DNA of 11,656 nt, taken from contig DXIA01000066.1 of the NCBI GenBank assembly GCA_019113125.1, forward strand, positions 1-11,656, given 5' to 3'. This document shows, in pieces, positions 1 through 5,899 of this stretch. The DNA is from Candidatus Pygmaiobacter gallistercoris (GTDB lineage Bacteria; Bacillota; Clostridia; Oscillospirales; Ruminococcaceae). Numbering within the stretch: position 1 is the stretch's first letter; the number at the start of each line of letters is the position of its first letter. The notes under the pieces were generated by a model, which worked only from the letters and a program-made list of their open reading frames with translations, searched no databases and was not told where the DNA came from. The position numbers and the translations under genes are program-made.

Positions 1-1589
1 TCGTTTTGAGCCGCATCCGGAAGTGTGACCCCGCAGTCATAACACGCCGCGGCAAAGCTCTGTACCTCCCGCACGCTGGGGTTGAACTGGAGCTGATGGT
101 ACATGTTGATCAGCGCCTTGTAGATCGCCGCCTGTTCATACCCATCCGGCACGGCGGCAAAACAAGAATCCGCGGCCGCAAACTCCCCGGCGGCCAGCTG
201 CTTTTCCCCCTCCGCATAGAGCAGGGGAATGAGCTGCTGCAGCTTTTGGCTGCTGTCGAGATAGTCGCCGAGCTGCCGGTAGGCGTCATACTTTTCCAGG
301 AGCCGGTCGCTCTGCTCGGCGCTGAGATACCGATTTGCCTTTTCCAACTGCGCCTCCGTGTCCAGGTAATCCCCCAGCTGCTCAAAGAGGGGGATTGCCT
401 CCTCCGGCTGGTAATTCTGGACCAGCGCCATCGCCTCACTGTAGGTGATGATCTTTTTGTCGGTGAAAAGCGAGAGCCAGGGCGCCCGCCGGCAGGCCGC
501 CGTCACCTGCTGATAATTTTGGCTGTCCCAGCCGCTGCGGATCTCCCGGTAGGCGCCGAGGGTGCGGGCCGCAAACCAGCCCGCGCCGCCGATCAGCAGG
601 AGAACCGCCGCCGCAATCCCGATCAGGACTCTGCCCTGCCGGCTGTGCCGGGCTGTCCTGTGTCCTTTTTCCTCGGCCGGTTCAAACAGCGGGATCTGCC
701 CCTCCAGTTCGGCGTTTGCCGATCGCTGCGCCGGTTGCCCGCGCCGGGACAGCGGCGATCTGCCGGCCGCCCGCCGCAGCAGAAGGATCAGCAGCACCAC
801 CACCGCTACGGCGGCCACTCCGCCGACCACCCTGAGGATCAACAGGCTGTGGTCGGTTTTGTACCCAATGCCCTGCAGCTCGAGAAACTCCCGCAGCTCG
901 CTGACATACACCGAGGCGTTGGTCCCGTCGACATTCTCCATCGTGACCTTCAGCGTGTTGATCCCGACCACCCGGCCGGCGCGGTCGAGCAGCGGGCCGC
1001 CCGAGTTGCCGCTGTTGATCGCGGTGTTGGTCTGGATGATCCGGACCGGGCGCTCCATCGTCCCGACCGACTGCGCGCTCTGCAGCGCGCTGACAATCCC
1101 GTTGGTGACGGTCATCTGGTCGATCCCGGTCAGCTGCTGCATGCTCAGCAGATCCGCACTGGCGGGATATCCCAGCGCATAGACCTCTTCTCCCACCGAG
1201 ATCTTCTCCCCGAGGGGCAGCGGCGTCAGGTCTTGGATCTCGCCGGCAGTGCGCAGCACCGCAATGTCCTGCGCCGGGGAGGTGACCACCACCTCGAGGG
1301 CGACCGGGCCCCTGCCGTCGTAGTAGAGCTCGCTGCTGTCCCCGCCCTCGATCACGTGGTAGTTGGTGACGATGACCGCCCCCTCGCTGCCGTTCGAGAT
1401 CGCAAAGCCGGTGCCGCTGACCAGCTCCTCTCCCGCGGTGGTGAAGATCCGCACGACTCCATTCCGCGCCCGGAGCACCGCCTTCGGCGTTCCCGCCGCC
1501 AACACCACACCGGCGCAGGTCAGAAGAATCGCTGCGGCAGCCACCGCCGCGGCAAGCCGCAGCCGCGCGCCTGTCGCCCTCTTTTTCAT
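1..1589 (-). CDS. Membrane-anchored trypsin-like (HtrA/S1C-type) serine protease with C-terminal helical repeats, 3' end outside window
   Basis: The frame starts at ATG 1589 and is still open at base 1, so 529 codons are visible and the C-terminus is missing. Residues about 8-31 form a signal peptide or anchor (KKR then an Ala/Val/Leu core). The protease domain shows a complete triad: His78 in TNYHV, Asp108 in QDIAVL and Ser196 in GNSGGPL. No PDZ domain follows. Instead there is a hydrophobic segment at about 248-270, an Arg-rich linker, a second one at about 322-341, and then a helical region in which LGDYLD occurs twice (EQLGDYLDTEAQL, RQLGDYLDSSQKL), a TPR-like repeat style common in Firmicutes surface proteins. 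The positive linker suggests it is cytosolic, with protease and repeats outside; this is inference. It probably cleaves or chaperones envelope proteins. GGGAGG lies only 3 bases before the ATG, a short spacing, but the signal peptide supports this start. Confidence 0.88.
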   Translation of the reverse strand, partial: MKKRATGARLRLAAAVAAAAILLTCAGVVLAAGTPKAVLRARNGVVRIFTTAGEELVSGTGFAISNGSEGAVIVTNYHVIEGGDSSELYYDGRGPVALEVVVTSPAQDIAVLRTAGEIQDLTPLPLGEKISVGEEVYALGYPASADLLSMQQLTGIDQMTVTNGIVSALQSAQSVGTMERPVRIIQTNTAINSGNSGGPLLDRAGRVVGINTLKVTMENVDGTNASVYVSELREFLELQGIGYKTDHSLLILRVVGGVAAVAVVVLLILLLRRAAGRSPLSRRGQPAQRSANAELEGQIPLFEPAEEKGHRTARHSRQGRVLIGIAAAVLLLIGGAGWFAARTLGAYREIRSGWDSQNYQQVTAACRRAPWLSLFTDKKIITYSEAMALVQNYQPEEAIPLFEQLGDYLDTEAQLEKANRYLSAEQSDRLLEKYDAYRQLGDYLDSSQKLQQLIPLLYAEGEKQLAAGEFAAADSCFAAVPDGYEQAAIYKALINMYHQLQFNPSVREVQSFAAACYDCGVTLPDAAQN

Positions 1590-1623
1590 CCTCCTCCCAC
1601 CCCTCGCCTGATTCTTTGTTTCC

Positions 1624-1652
1624 AGTATAACATCTTTTTTTCAGCTTGAATA
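1624..1652 (-). promoter_or_regulatory. Probable sigma-A extended -10 promoter for the protease gene
   Basis: Read on the minus strand, TATACT (1629-1624) is preceded by TGT, giving an extended -10 element. A weak -35 (TATTCA, 1652-1647) lies 17 bases upstream. Transcription would start near 1617 and leave a leader of about 28 bases. The element is recognised by eye only. Confidence 0.5.
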
Positions 1653-1681
1653 CAGATTCGCCCTCTGCGATTTGATTTTTG

Positions 1682-1711
1682 TAATATTTCGCCTTCTGCC
1701 GCGCAAACTAA
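1682..1711 (+). promoter_or_regulatory. Candidate mother-cell (sigma-E type) promoter for the spore coat gene pair
   Basis: TAATATT at 1682-1688 matches the Bacillus sigma-E -35 pattern KMATATT completely. After a 15-base spacer comes CAAACTAA (1704-1711), which matches the CATACAnT -10 only in part. The start point would be about 40 bases before the first ATG. It is weak evidence, made more plausible because the operon encodes a CotF-like coat protein. Confidence 0.27.
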
Positions 1712-1756
1712 ACCCGATCGGGCGCGTTGCCCGGCTAATTTCAGGAGGTGAAAGAG

Positions 1757-1939
1757 ATGACCCCAAAGGAACTGCTCTACGTCAAGGACGCGCTGAGCCA
1801 TGAACAGCACATGCAGCAGAAGTGCCAGCAGACCGCGTCCCAGCTGACCGACAAGTCGCTGCAGAACTATGTCAAGAAGCTGGAGACCCGGTTCGGCGAT
1901 CACTTTACCACCCTTTACGACACGGTCGACAAGTCCTGA
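1757..1939 (+). CDS. Small helical protein encoded with the CotF-like gene (possible spore coat-associated protein)
   Basis: A 60-residue, charged, Gln-rich and probably all-helical protein with no signal peptide or membrane segment. The start is ATG 1757, because AGGAGG at 1743-1748 sits 8 bases before it; an in-frame GTG at 1748 overlaps that site and is unlikely to be used. The pattern ELLYVKDALSHEQHM followed by a second helix ending in HFTTLY resembles short ferritin-like or coat-type proteins that occur next to CotF genes in Clostridia. That resemblance is from memory and no catalytic or metal-binding motif is clear. The next gene begins 15 bases after its stop with its own ribosome binding site, so the two are almost certainly co-transcribed. 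A role in the spore coat is inferred from the neighbour. Confidence 0.82.
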   Translation: MTPKELLYVKDALSHEQHMQQKCQQTASQLTDKSLQNYVKKLETRFGDHFTTLYDTVDKS

Positions 1940-1954
1940 CAAGGAGGAAACAGA

Positions 1955-2221
1955 ATGGACGACAGAGCATTGATGGAGGACCTGTTGCTGCTGGTCAAGG
2001 GCAACTGCGGTCTGTATCTCGACGGGGCGATCGAGTCCTCGACCAAGACGGTGCACAAGGCGTTTGGCGAGGTGCTGCGGGACACCCTGAGCATCCAGAA
2101 CGAGATCTACGGCAAGATGGCAAACAAGGGCTGGTATCCCGCCGAGGCGGCGCTGCAGCGCCAGATCGACAAGGTGGCAAACCAGTTTGACCCGAAAAAG
2201 GAACAGAAATCCAAGAAATGA
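1955..2221 (+). CDS. cotF: CotF-like spore coat protein
   Basis: An 88-residue protein whose layout fits the Coat_F family: an N-terminal helix (DRALMEDLLLLVKGNCGLY), a middle helix with a run ending TLSIQNEIYGKM, and then the family's typical GWYPAEAAL motif (about 67-75) near the C-terminus. It ends in a Lys-rich tail. The family consists of small proteins in the coat of endospores, made in the mother cell. ATG 1955 is preceded by AAGGAGG (1941-1947) with 7 bases between. Its upstream partner is a 60-residue helical protein. A 16-bp hairpin begins 5 bases after the stop. The single Cys24 is visible. Assignment to the family is firm; equivalence to Bacillus CotF itself is not shown. Confidence 0.85.
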   Translation: MDDRALMEDLLLLVKGNCGLYLDGAIESSTKTVHKAFGEVLRDTLSIQNEIYGKMANKGWYPAEAALQRQIDKVANQFDPKKEQKSKK

Positions 2222-2226
2222 CAGCA

Positions 2227-2260
2227 AAGCGGGGCCGGAGAAACTTCTCCGGCCCCGCTT
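2227..2260 (+). terminator. Terminator-like hairpin after the CotF-like gene
   Basis: A perfect 16-bp inverted repeat (arms 2227-2242 and 2245-2260, with core GCGGGGCCGGAG) starts 5 bases after the coat gene stop. It is very GC-rich, but no run of T follows, so it may act as a factor-assisted terminator or an RNA-stabilising end rather than a classic intrinsic terminator. Confidence 0.65.
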
Positions 2261-2301
2261 CGGTGGCCGCCCGCCGCCGCCATAGCGATGCGCCGCGGCC
2301 C

Positions 2302-2329
2302 ATATCCCAAAGGCGCGCGCCTGGGATAT
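2302..2329 (-). terminator. Hairpin downstream of the DUF4173 gene
   Basis: ATATCCCA (2302-2309) pairs with TGGGATAT (2322-2329) around a GGCGCGCGCC core, with a two-base A bulge. It lies 30 bases beyond the minus-strand DUF4173-type stop, between two converging genes. It is probably the end of the minus-strand operon. There is no T-tract on either strand. Confidence 0.45.
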
Positions 2330-2358
2330 TCTATGCAGAACCCATTGTTCCGGTTCGT

Positions 2359-3996
2359 CTATTCGGTCCCGGTCTGCTCTGTAAATCCCCAGTCCATCAA
2401 CCCGTCCGCCGCGGCCTGGTCGGCGGACTGCATCGCGACCATTCCCTCCAGTGTAAACCCGACCAGCGGCCGGCTCTGTTTCAGCTTGAGATTTTCGGCC
2501 CCCTGCCAGATCCTTTCGGTGCAGCCCTGCCGGATCCAGTCCTCGTCGGCGTCCCGCAGAATCTCACAGAGAACGGGAATGGCCGAGACATCCTCGCCCT
2601 GACAGAGGTCGAACTCCTCAATCTCTCCCGCCCGCCAGGCGGTGTAGTTGTACCGCAGGGTCAGCGGCTCGGTCCGGACTGCGCAGAGCAGAAAGAACCA
2701 GCCGCAGAAAAAGAGGACCACCACCCGCATCAGCGGCAGCGGATGAAATTCGTCCAGCAGAAAGAGCAGGGTGGTCACCGCCACCAGCAGCATCGCCCAG
2801 CCGGCCCAGATCCGCAGCCGGGTCAGCCCCAGCATGCCGATGTAGAGCAGCAGCTTGCGGGCCGCGGTGACCAGCAGCAGCAGCGTCGCGCCGCAGAGCA
2901 GCGCCGAGAGCAGTTTTCGTCCGCGGGCGCTTTTTTGGGTGCAGCACTTCGCAAAGAGCAGCAGCCCGAGGTTGATCGCCGCGACGAAGATCAGCTCGAA
3001 AAATCCCCGCCGGGCATAGCCGGCATAGGTGAAACCAGCGGGCAGCAGCCCGGCAAACGCCGAGAAGAAGTAGGGCAGCTGGGCGACGAGAAAGAGCAGA
3101 TAGACCACCAGCAGCGCCCCGGTCGGAATCGCCGCGACGGCAAAGCCGAAGGGCTGCCGTTTCTGCCGCGCCTTCTCCCGCTGCGCCGGGTCGGGACCGA
3201 GGTGCAGACGGTACCGCCCGCCCGCAAAGAGCCCGAAGAAATAGAGCGAAACCGGGATCGAGAGGACGATCCAGACAAAGAGATCGGGGGAGATCTGAAT
3301 CTGTCCGAAGAGCAGCCGCAGCGCCCGGGTGAATCCCTCGTCCGCCTGGGCGAGCAGCAGCAGCACCGGGGGCAGCAGCAGCAGGGTCAGCAGCCCGCCG
3401 AGCAGCACCTCGGGGGTGAGGAGCTTTTTCTTGGGTTTCTCCCCGCTGCCGGGGGTCTGCCGCAGCAGCGCCGCCACCGCGCGGGGCAGCAGATCAAAAC
3501 CGGAGAAGGGGACCCGCAGCAGCGCGTTGAAGAGGTCGACTGCAAAATTGCCGTCCAGCCTGCCGCCGATCCGTACCCCGAAAACCGCAAGGGTCCAGTA
3601 GGCGGCGAGGGCGCAGAGAAAGACAAGAGCCGGCAGGGTCAGCGCGTCCGGAACCCCTTTGAGAAAGAGCAGCGAGAAGAGGAGCAGAAATCCGCCCCAG
3701 CCCCAGCTCGCCCGGGCGGGGCCCCGGCCGGTGCGGCGGGCATAGAGGAGCACCACCAAAAGATAACAGAGGGTGAAGAGGGAAATGCCCGCCCCGGCGA
3801 AAAAGAGGCTGATCAGCCGAAGAAACAGATAGCCGAGCACCAGGGTCACCAGCGCGAAAATGCCGTCCTTTTTGTCGAGCGAAACGATGGGCCTCGGTGG
3901 TGCAGGGGGCAGGGCGGCGGGCTGCTGCGGCCGTCCGGCGCAGGCCGCGGGTTGCCCGGCCGGTGCGGCCGGACGCGGTTGTTGATTCGGTTGCAA
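2359..3996 (-). CDS. Polytopic membrane protein of the DUF4173 (DUF4153-like) family
   Basis: A protein of 545 residues if it starts at TTG 3996, the best-supported start: GAGGAGG (4010-4004) is 7 bases upstream, and the start falls 2 bases after the XRE gene stop. No ATG start in this frame has a comparable ribosome binding site; the nearest upstream ATG lies inside the XRE gene. The first 40 residues are rich in Pro, Gln and Ala and are probably disordered and cytosolic. About 11-12 hydrophobic segments follow up to about residue 450, then a soluble C-terminal part of roughly 95 residues containing acidic stretches. The motif YARRGFFEL (327-335) between membrane segments is the family's hallmark as I know it. 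The function of the family is unknown. The operon context suggests that it is made together with the DUF2975 protein under XRE control. Confidence 0.85.
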   Translation of the reverse strand: MQPNQQPRPAAPAGQPAACAGRPQQPAALPPAPPRPIVSLDKKDGIFALVTLVLGYLFLRLISLFFAGAGISLFTLCYLLVVLLYARRTGRGPARASWGWGGFLLLFSLLFLKGVPDALTLPALVFLCALAAYWTLAVFGVRIGGRLDGNFAVDLFNALLRVPFSGFDLLPRAVAALLRQTPGSGEKPKKKLLTPEVLLGGLLTLLLLPPVLLLLAQADEGFTRALRLLFGQIQISPDLFVWIVLSIPVSLYFFGLFAGGRYRLHLGPDPAQREKARQKRQPFGFAVAAIPTGALLVVYLLFLVAQLPYFFSAFAGLLPAGFTYAGYARRGFFELIFVAAINLGLLLFAKCCTQKSARGRKLLSALLCGATLLLLVTAARKLLLYIGMLGLTRLRIWAGWAMLLVAVTTLLFLLDEFHPLPLMRVVVLFFCGWFFLLCAVRTEPLTLRYNYTAWRAGEIEEFDLCQGEDVSAIPVLCEILRDADEDWIRQGCTERIWQGAENLKLKQSRPLVGFTLEGMVAMQSADQAAADGLMDWGFTEQTGTE

Positions 3997-3998
3997 GG

Positions 3999-4208
3999 TT
4001 ATTCCTCCTCTCGGTATTCCAGCAGATCGGCGGGCTGACACTTCAGCTCCCGGCAGAGCGCCTCGAGGGTGGAGAACCGCACCGCCCGCGCCTTGTTGTT
4101 TTTGAGGATCGAGAGATTGGCCGGGGTGATTCCCACCCGCTCGGCCAGCTCGCCGGCTGAGATCTTGCGGCGAGCCATCATGACATCGAGATTGACGACG
4201 ATCGGCAT
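3999..4208 (-). CDS. Small XRE/Cro-family transcriptional regulator (YozG-like)
   Basis: A 69-residue protein made of almost nothing but one helix-turn-helix domain. Helix 2 is ELAERVGI, the turn and recognition helix are TPANLSILKNNKA, and FSTLEALCRELKCQPADLLEY closes the domain. This is the short HTH form that typically begins with a V-x-L-D-x-MMARRKIS stretch and ends in an acidic tail (EYREEE). The ATG at 4208 is chosen because the homologous start is MPIVVNLD and GGGGGGAG lies just upstream; an upstream ATG at 4274 would overlap the previous gene. Short regulators of this type are commonly paired with DUF2975 membrane proteins, as in Bacillus YozG/YoaS. It lies 13 bases after the DUF2975 gene and its stop is 2 bases before the next start. 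Autoregulation is likely but not shown. Confidence 0.92.
   Translation of the reverse strand: MPIVVNLDVMMARRKISAGELAERVGITPANLSILKNNKARAVRFSTLEALCRELKCQPADLLEYREEE
4004..4010 (-). promoter_or_regulatory. Ribosome binding site deciding the TTG start of the DUF4173 gene
   Basis: GAGGAGG on the minus strand, inside the last codons of the XRE gene, is spaced 7 bases from the TTG at 3996. It is the reason to place the start there rather than at an upstream ATG that would lie within the XRE gene. The layout suggests translational coupling. Confidence 0.85.
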
Positions 4209-4221
4209 CCCAGCTCCCCCC

Positions 4222-4686
4222 TTATATCGTGAAGTCGTTTTCGTCCTTGAGGGCGATTGCCTCGGCGAAAACATTCTTGATGACCCGGACGATCAGCGCC
4301 ATGAACCCCGCCGCGATCGCCACAAAGAGGAAGGGGAGATAGTACAGGCAGCTCAGAACACAGATCGCCGCCTCGATCAGACAGCACCAGCTGATCCGGC
4401 GCAGCGCCCGCTCATTCGCCCGGACAAAGACCTCGCTGCGTCCGATCCGCTGCAGCAGCCGGTGCAGATTCCACAGCAGGGTGCCCGCGACCGGCAGCGA
4501 GAGATACTGGGTCGCGAGAAAGCAGAGCAGCGTCTGCTGCCGGCTCATCCCCTGCATCGGAGAGCGGGAAAAATCGAGAAACAGCTTGGTCAGGGTGGGG
4601 GCGGCGACGATCCAGAACAGCGCCACCGCCATAAAGATCCCCACCGCAATCCGGGAGAGCAGCAGTGATTTGTCCTTGTTCCACAT
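4222..4686 (-). CDS. DUF2975 family membrane protein (YoaS-like)
   Basis: A 154-residue protein with four predicted membrane helices (about 8-30, 50-70, 98-118 and 118-138). The motif SEVFVRANERALRRISW, between helices 2 and 3, is the conserved loop of DUF2975 proteins. ATG 4686 is preferred over 4722, since GGAGG sits 9 bases upstream of it and the extra residues would be untypical. It is the first gene of a three-gene operon, with an XRE regulator 13 bases behind it and a DUF4173-type membrane protein after that. The promoter at 4870-4842 leaves a leader of about 150 bases. The molecular role of the family is unknown. The constant pairing with a small regulator suggests envelope sensing or control of the regulator, which is inference. 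Confidence 0.9.
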   Translation of the reverse strand: MWNKDKSLLLSRIAVGIFMAVALFWIVAAPTLTKLFLDFSRSPMQGMSRQQTLLCFLATQYLSLPVAGTLLWNLHRLLQRIGRSEVFVRANERALRRISWCCLIEAAICVLSCLYYLPFLFVAIAAGFMALIVRVIKNVFAEAIALKDENDFTI

Positions 4687-4770
4687 GAATTGACTCCTCC
4701 ATTTCTTTTGCTGCAAAGACATCGCATCCGCCGCAGTCGAAACGATCTGCTCTTTGCGGCTGCCCAGGGC

Positions 4771-4812
4771 TTGTAATATTTTTCCTTATTTCTACAAATT
4801 GTTAATTACAAT
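4771..4812. promoter_or_regulatory. Operator-like palindromes in the DUF2975-XRE-DUF4173 leader
   Basis: ACAAATTGT (4794-4802) is a perfect palindrome around its central A. It overlaps ATTGTTAATTACAAT (4798-4812), which has ATTGT/ACAAT arms. A further TTGTAAT (4771-4777) mirrors ATTACAA (4805-4811). The cluster lies about 23-65 bases downstream of the predicted transcription start, where a small XRE dimer could block transcription. Binding is not shown by the sequence. Confidence 0.4.
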
Positions 4813-4841
4813 CGGTCATCCGCCCCGCCTGTCTTGCGTGT

Positions 4842-4870
4842 AGTATATCACGGTTTTTATTGAAAATCAA
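4842..4870 (-). promoter_or_regulatory. Sigma-A type promoter of the DUF2975-XRE-DUF4173 operon
   Basis: On the minus strand TTGATT (4870-4865) and TATACT (4847-4842) are separated by exactly 17 bases, and TGA immediately before the -10 makes it an extended -10 element. It is the best promoter match in the window. The start point is expected near 4835, giving an untranslated leader of about 150 bases. Confidence 0.75.
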
Positions 4871-4925
4871 CTGTTTTTTATTGTTTTTCAATATATTTTT
4901 ATTTTTATTCAGATTTTTTCAAAAT

Positions 4926-4955
4926 GTATATCCGCCTGCCGGGCGGGGCAGAATA
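4926..4955 (+). promoter_or_regulatory. Candidate forespore (sigma-F type) promoter for the DUF1540 gene
   Basis: GTATA (4926-4930) fits the Bacillus sigma-F -35 pattern GYATA, and GGGCAGAATA (4946-4955) fits the -10 pattern GGnnAnAnTR at every fixed position. The spacer is 15 bases, at the short end of what is usual. The start would be near 4962, about 47 bases before the ATG. Confidence 0.4.
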
Positions 4956-5008
4956 ACGGTGGGCGAAATCCAACCCGAAAAAAATGAGTCTTTTGGGAGG
5001 AACAGAGA

Positions 5009-5188
5009 ATGGACAAACAGCATGCAAACCACAACATCCGCTGCAACATCAACGAGTGTGCCAACCACTGCACCGGCGAGAGCTGCTGCGCGCTGGATTC
5101 GATCGAGATCCGCGGCAACGGCAGCGCACACCCGATGAACAAGGAGTGCACCGAGTGCGCATCCTTTGAGGCAAAGAACAACTACTGA
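5009..5188 (+). CDS. Small cysteine-rich DUF1540 domain protein
   Basis: A 59-residue protein starting at ATG 5009, with GGGAGG (4995-5000) 8 bases upstream. Seven cysteines (12, 17, 21, 26, 27, 47, 50) are arranged as IRCNINECANHC, then CCALDSIEIRG, then CTECASF. This matches the DUF1540 pattern of a Cys pair, a C-A-x-x-I-x-I strand and a terminal CxxCxxF. Together with several histidines, the layout suggests a small metal-binding fold, probably zinc; that is inference. There is no signal peptide or membrane helix, so it should be cytosolic or spore-internal. It stands alone with its own terminator. The upstream sequence resembles a forespore promoter, which would fit the frequent occurrence of such proteins in spore-formers. 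The biochemical function is unknown. Confidence 0.88.
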   Translation: MDKQHANHNIRCNINECANHCTGESCCALDSIEIRGNGSAHPMNKECTECASFEAKNNY

Positions 5189-5202
5189 TCGGGACAGGGG
5201 AC

Positions 5203-5241
5203 AAAAAAACGGACTATACAAAATGTATAGTCCGTTTTTTT
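5203..5241. terminator. Bidirectional intrinsic terminator
   Basis: AAAAAAACGGACTATACA (5203-5220) and its exact complement (5224-5241) form an 18-bp stem with an AAA loop. The outer A and T runs give a U-tract on both strands. It lies 14 bases after the DUF1540 stop and 23 bases beyond the stop of the converging minus-strand membrane protein gene, so it can serve both. Confidence 0.93.
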
Positions 5242-5264
5242 ATTTCGTTTTGTATTTTTCAGGG

Positions 5265-5801
5265 TTACAGCCCCATCTTCTTCGCGTCCTCGTCCGAGAT
5301 CTCTGCGGCGGTGTCCTCGCTGCAGTCGGTGACGGGGGTTTTCTCCGGAGCGGCGGTCTCCTCCGGAGCGGGCAGCTCGGCGGTCGTCTCGATCGGCTCC
5401 TCGACCGATTTCTGCTTGGGCTCACAGGCGGCCAGCAGCAGTGCGATGATGACCAGTGCGGCCTTGCCGCCGACCAGATAGTAGCCGATGGTCTGGGTGG
5501 AGCTGTTCAGACCGGTGGCATAGAGCATCGAGGCGGCGTTGTAGAAGAGGATGCAGCCGGCGGTGTAGAGGACCCCGGCATAGAGCACTGCGCTCTTGAC
5601 CGCGGGGCGGTCAAAGCAGGGATTCGCGATCAGGATCGCAAAAACCGGCAGGATCGGCAGTGCGGCCATCACCGCGAGGTGGGCGACCGCGAGGCTGGCG
5701 GTACCGTACTGGTTCATGACCGTCAGCATCAGATAGCACTCGCCGAGAAACAGCAGGCTGAACAGCCCGGAGGCGATCAGACGATTCATCTTGATCTTCA
5801 T
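5265..5801 (-). CDS. Hypothetical four-helix membrane protein with acidic C-terminal tail
   Basis: A 178-residue protein that I do not recognise. The start is ATG 5801, because AAGGGG lies 7 bases upstream; a longer form from 5834 would lack such a site. Four hydrophobic segments are visible at about residues 7-30, 38-60, 73-95 and 107-126. The last ends in LLAACEPKQKS. The remaining 50 residues are rich in Glu, Pro, Thr and Ala, look disordered, and end in DEDAKKMGL. An acidic tail after a membrane domain is often cytosolic, but the topology is uncertain. The gene is downstream of gyrA on the same strand, separated by a hairpin, and shares a bidirectional terminator with the converging DUF1540 gene. 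No enzyme or transporter motif was seen. Confidence 0.8.
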   Translation of the reverse strand: MKIKMNRLIASGLFSLLFLGECYLMLTVMNQYGTASLAVAHLAVMAALPILPVFAILIANPCFDRPAVKSAVLYAGVLYTAGCILFYNAASMLYATGLNSSTQTIGYYLVGGKAALVIIALLLAACEPKQKSVEEPIETTAELPAPEETAAPEKTPVTDCSEDTAAEISDEDAKKMGL

Positions 5802-5836
5802 AATGATTCCCCTTACTCTCATTTTTTTATTCAAAC

Positions 5837-5872
5837 GATGTCGGCCCGCTGATTCTTTCAGCGGGCGACATC
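5837..5872 (-). terminator. Hairpin after gyrA
   Basis: On the minus strand GATGTCGCCCGCTGA pairs with the segment 5852-5837 across a five-base loop AAGAA, with one bulged G. It begins 28 bases after the gyrA stop and lies between gyrA and the next minus-strand gene. No clear U-tract follows, so termination may be partial. A TTGTCA just upstream of it could be a -35 element for the next gene, but no good -10 goes with it. Confidence 0.6.
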
Positions 5873-5899
5873 ATTTTGACAAAAAGCATTTCAGCAGGA

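Larger units (their letters stand above)
4687..5008. other. Intergenic region between divergent DUF2975 and DUF1540 genes
   Basis: The 322 bases hold no credible gene. They contain the leader of the minus-strand operon (4687-4835), palindromes with TTGT/ACAA half-sites (4771-4812), a strong minus-strand promoter (4842-4870), a very AT-rich block (4855-4925) with an inverted repeat ATTGAAAA/TTTTCAAT (4859-4866 and 4885-4892), and a possible forespore promoter (4926-4955) for the DUF1540 gene. Confidence 0.7.

Noticed and set aside
6..1649. A 547-codon plus-strand frame at the left edge
   Set aside because: It is antisense to the serine protease, whose triad, signal peptide and membrane segments are clear.
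1713..1722. Palindrome CCCGATCGGG before the coat operon
   Set aside because: It is a short GC palindrome with no repeat elsewhere in the window; it is not supportable as an operator.
1586..2227. A 213-codon minus-strand frame opposite the CotF-like operon
   Set aside because: It overlaps both plus-strand genes that have perfect ribosome binding sites; its product shows no recognisable features.
2218..4038. A 606-codon plus-strand frame rich in Gln, Glu, Arg and Gly
   Set aside because: It is antisense to the membrane protein: complements of Leu codons give Gln and Glu. It has no suitable ribosome binding site or known domain.
1679..4781. The 11-mer TTGTAATATTT at 1679-1689 and 4771-4781, each about 90 bases before a minus-strand start
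   Set aside because: As a shared regulator site it lacks symmetry and falls at different places relative to the predicted promoters (upstream in one case, within the leader in the other). AT-rich 11-mers recur easily in intergenic DNA.
4855..4925. AT-rich block as a possible replication origin
   Set aside because: No clear DnaA box cluster (TTATCCACA-like) is present. The origin is expected beyond the right edge, near dnaA/dnaN upstream of recF.
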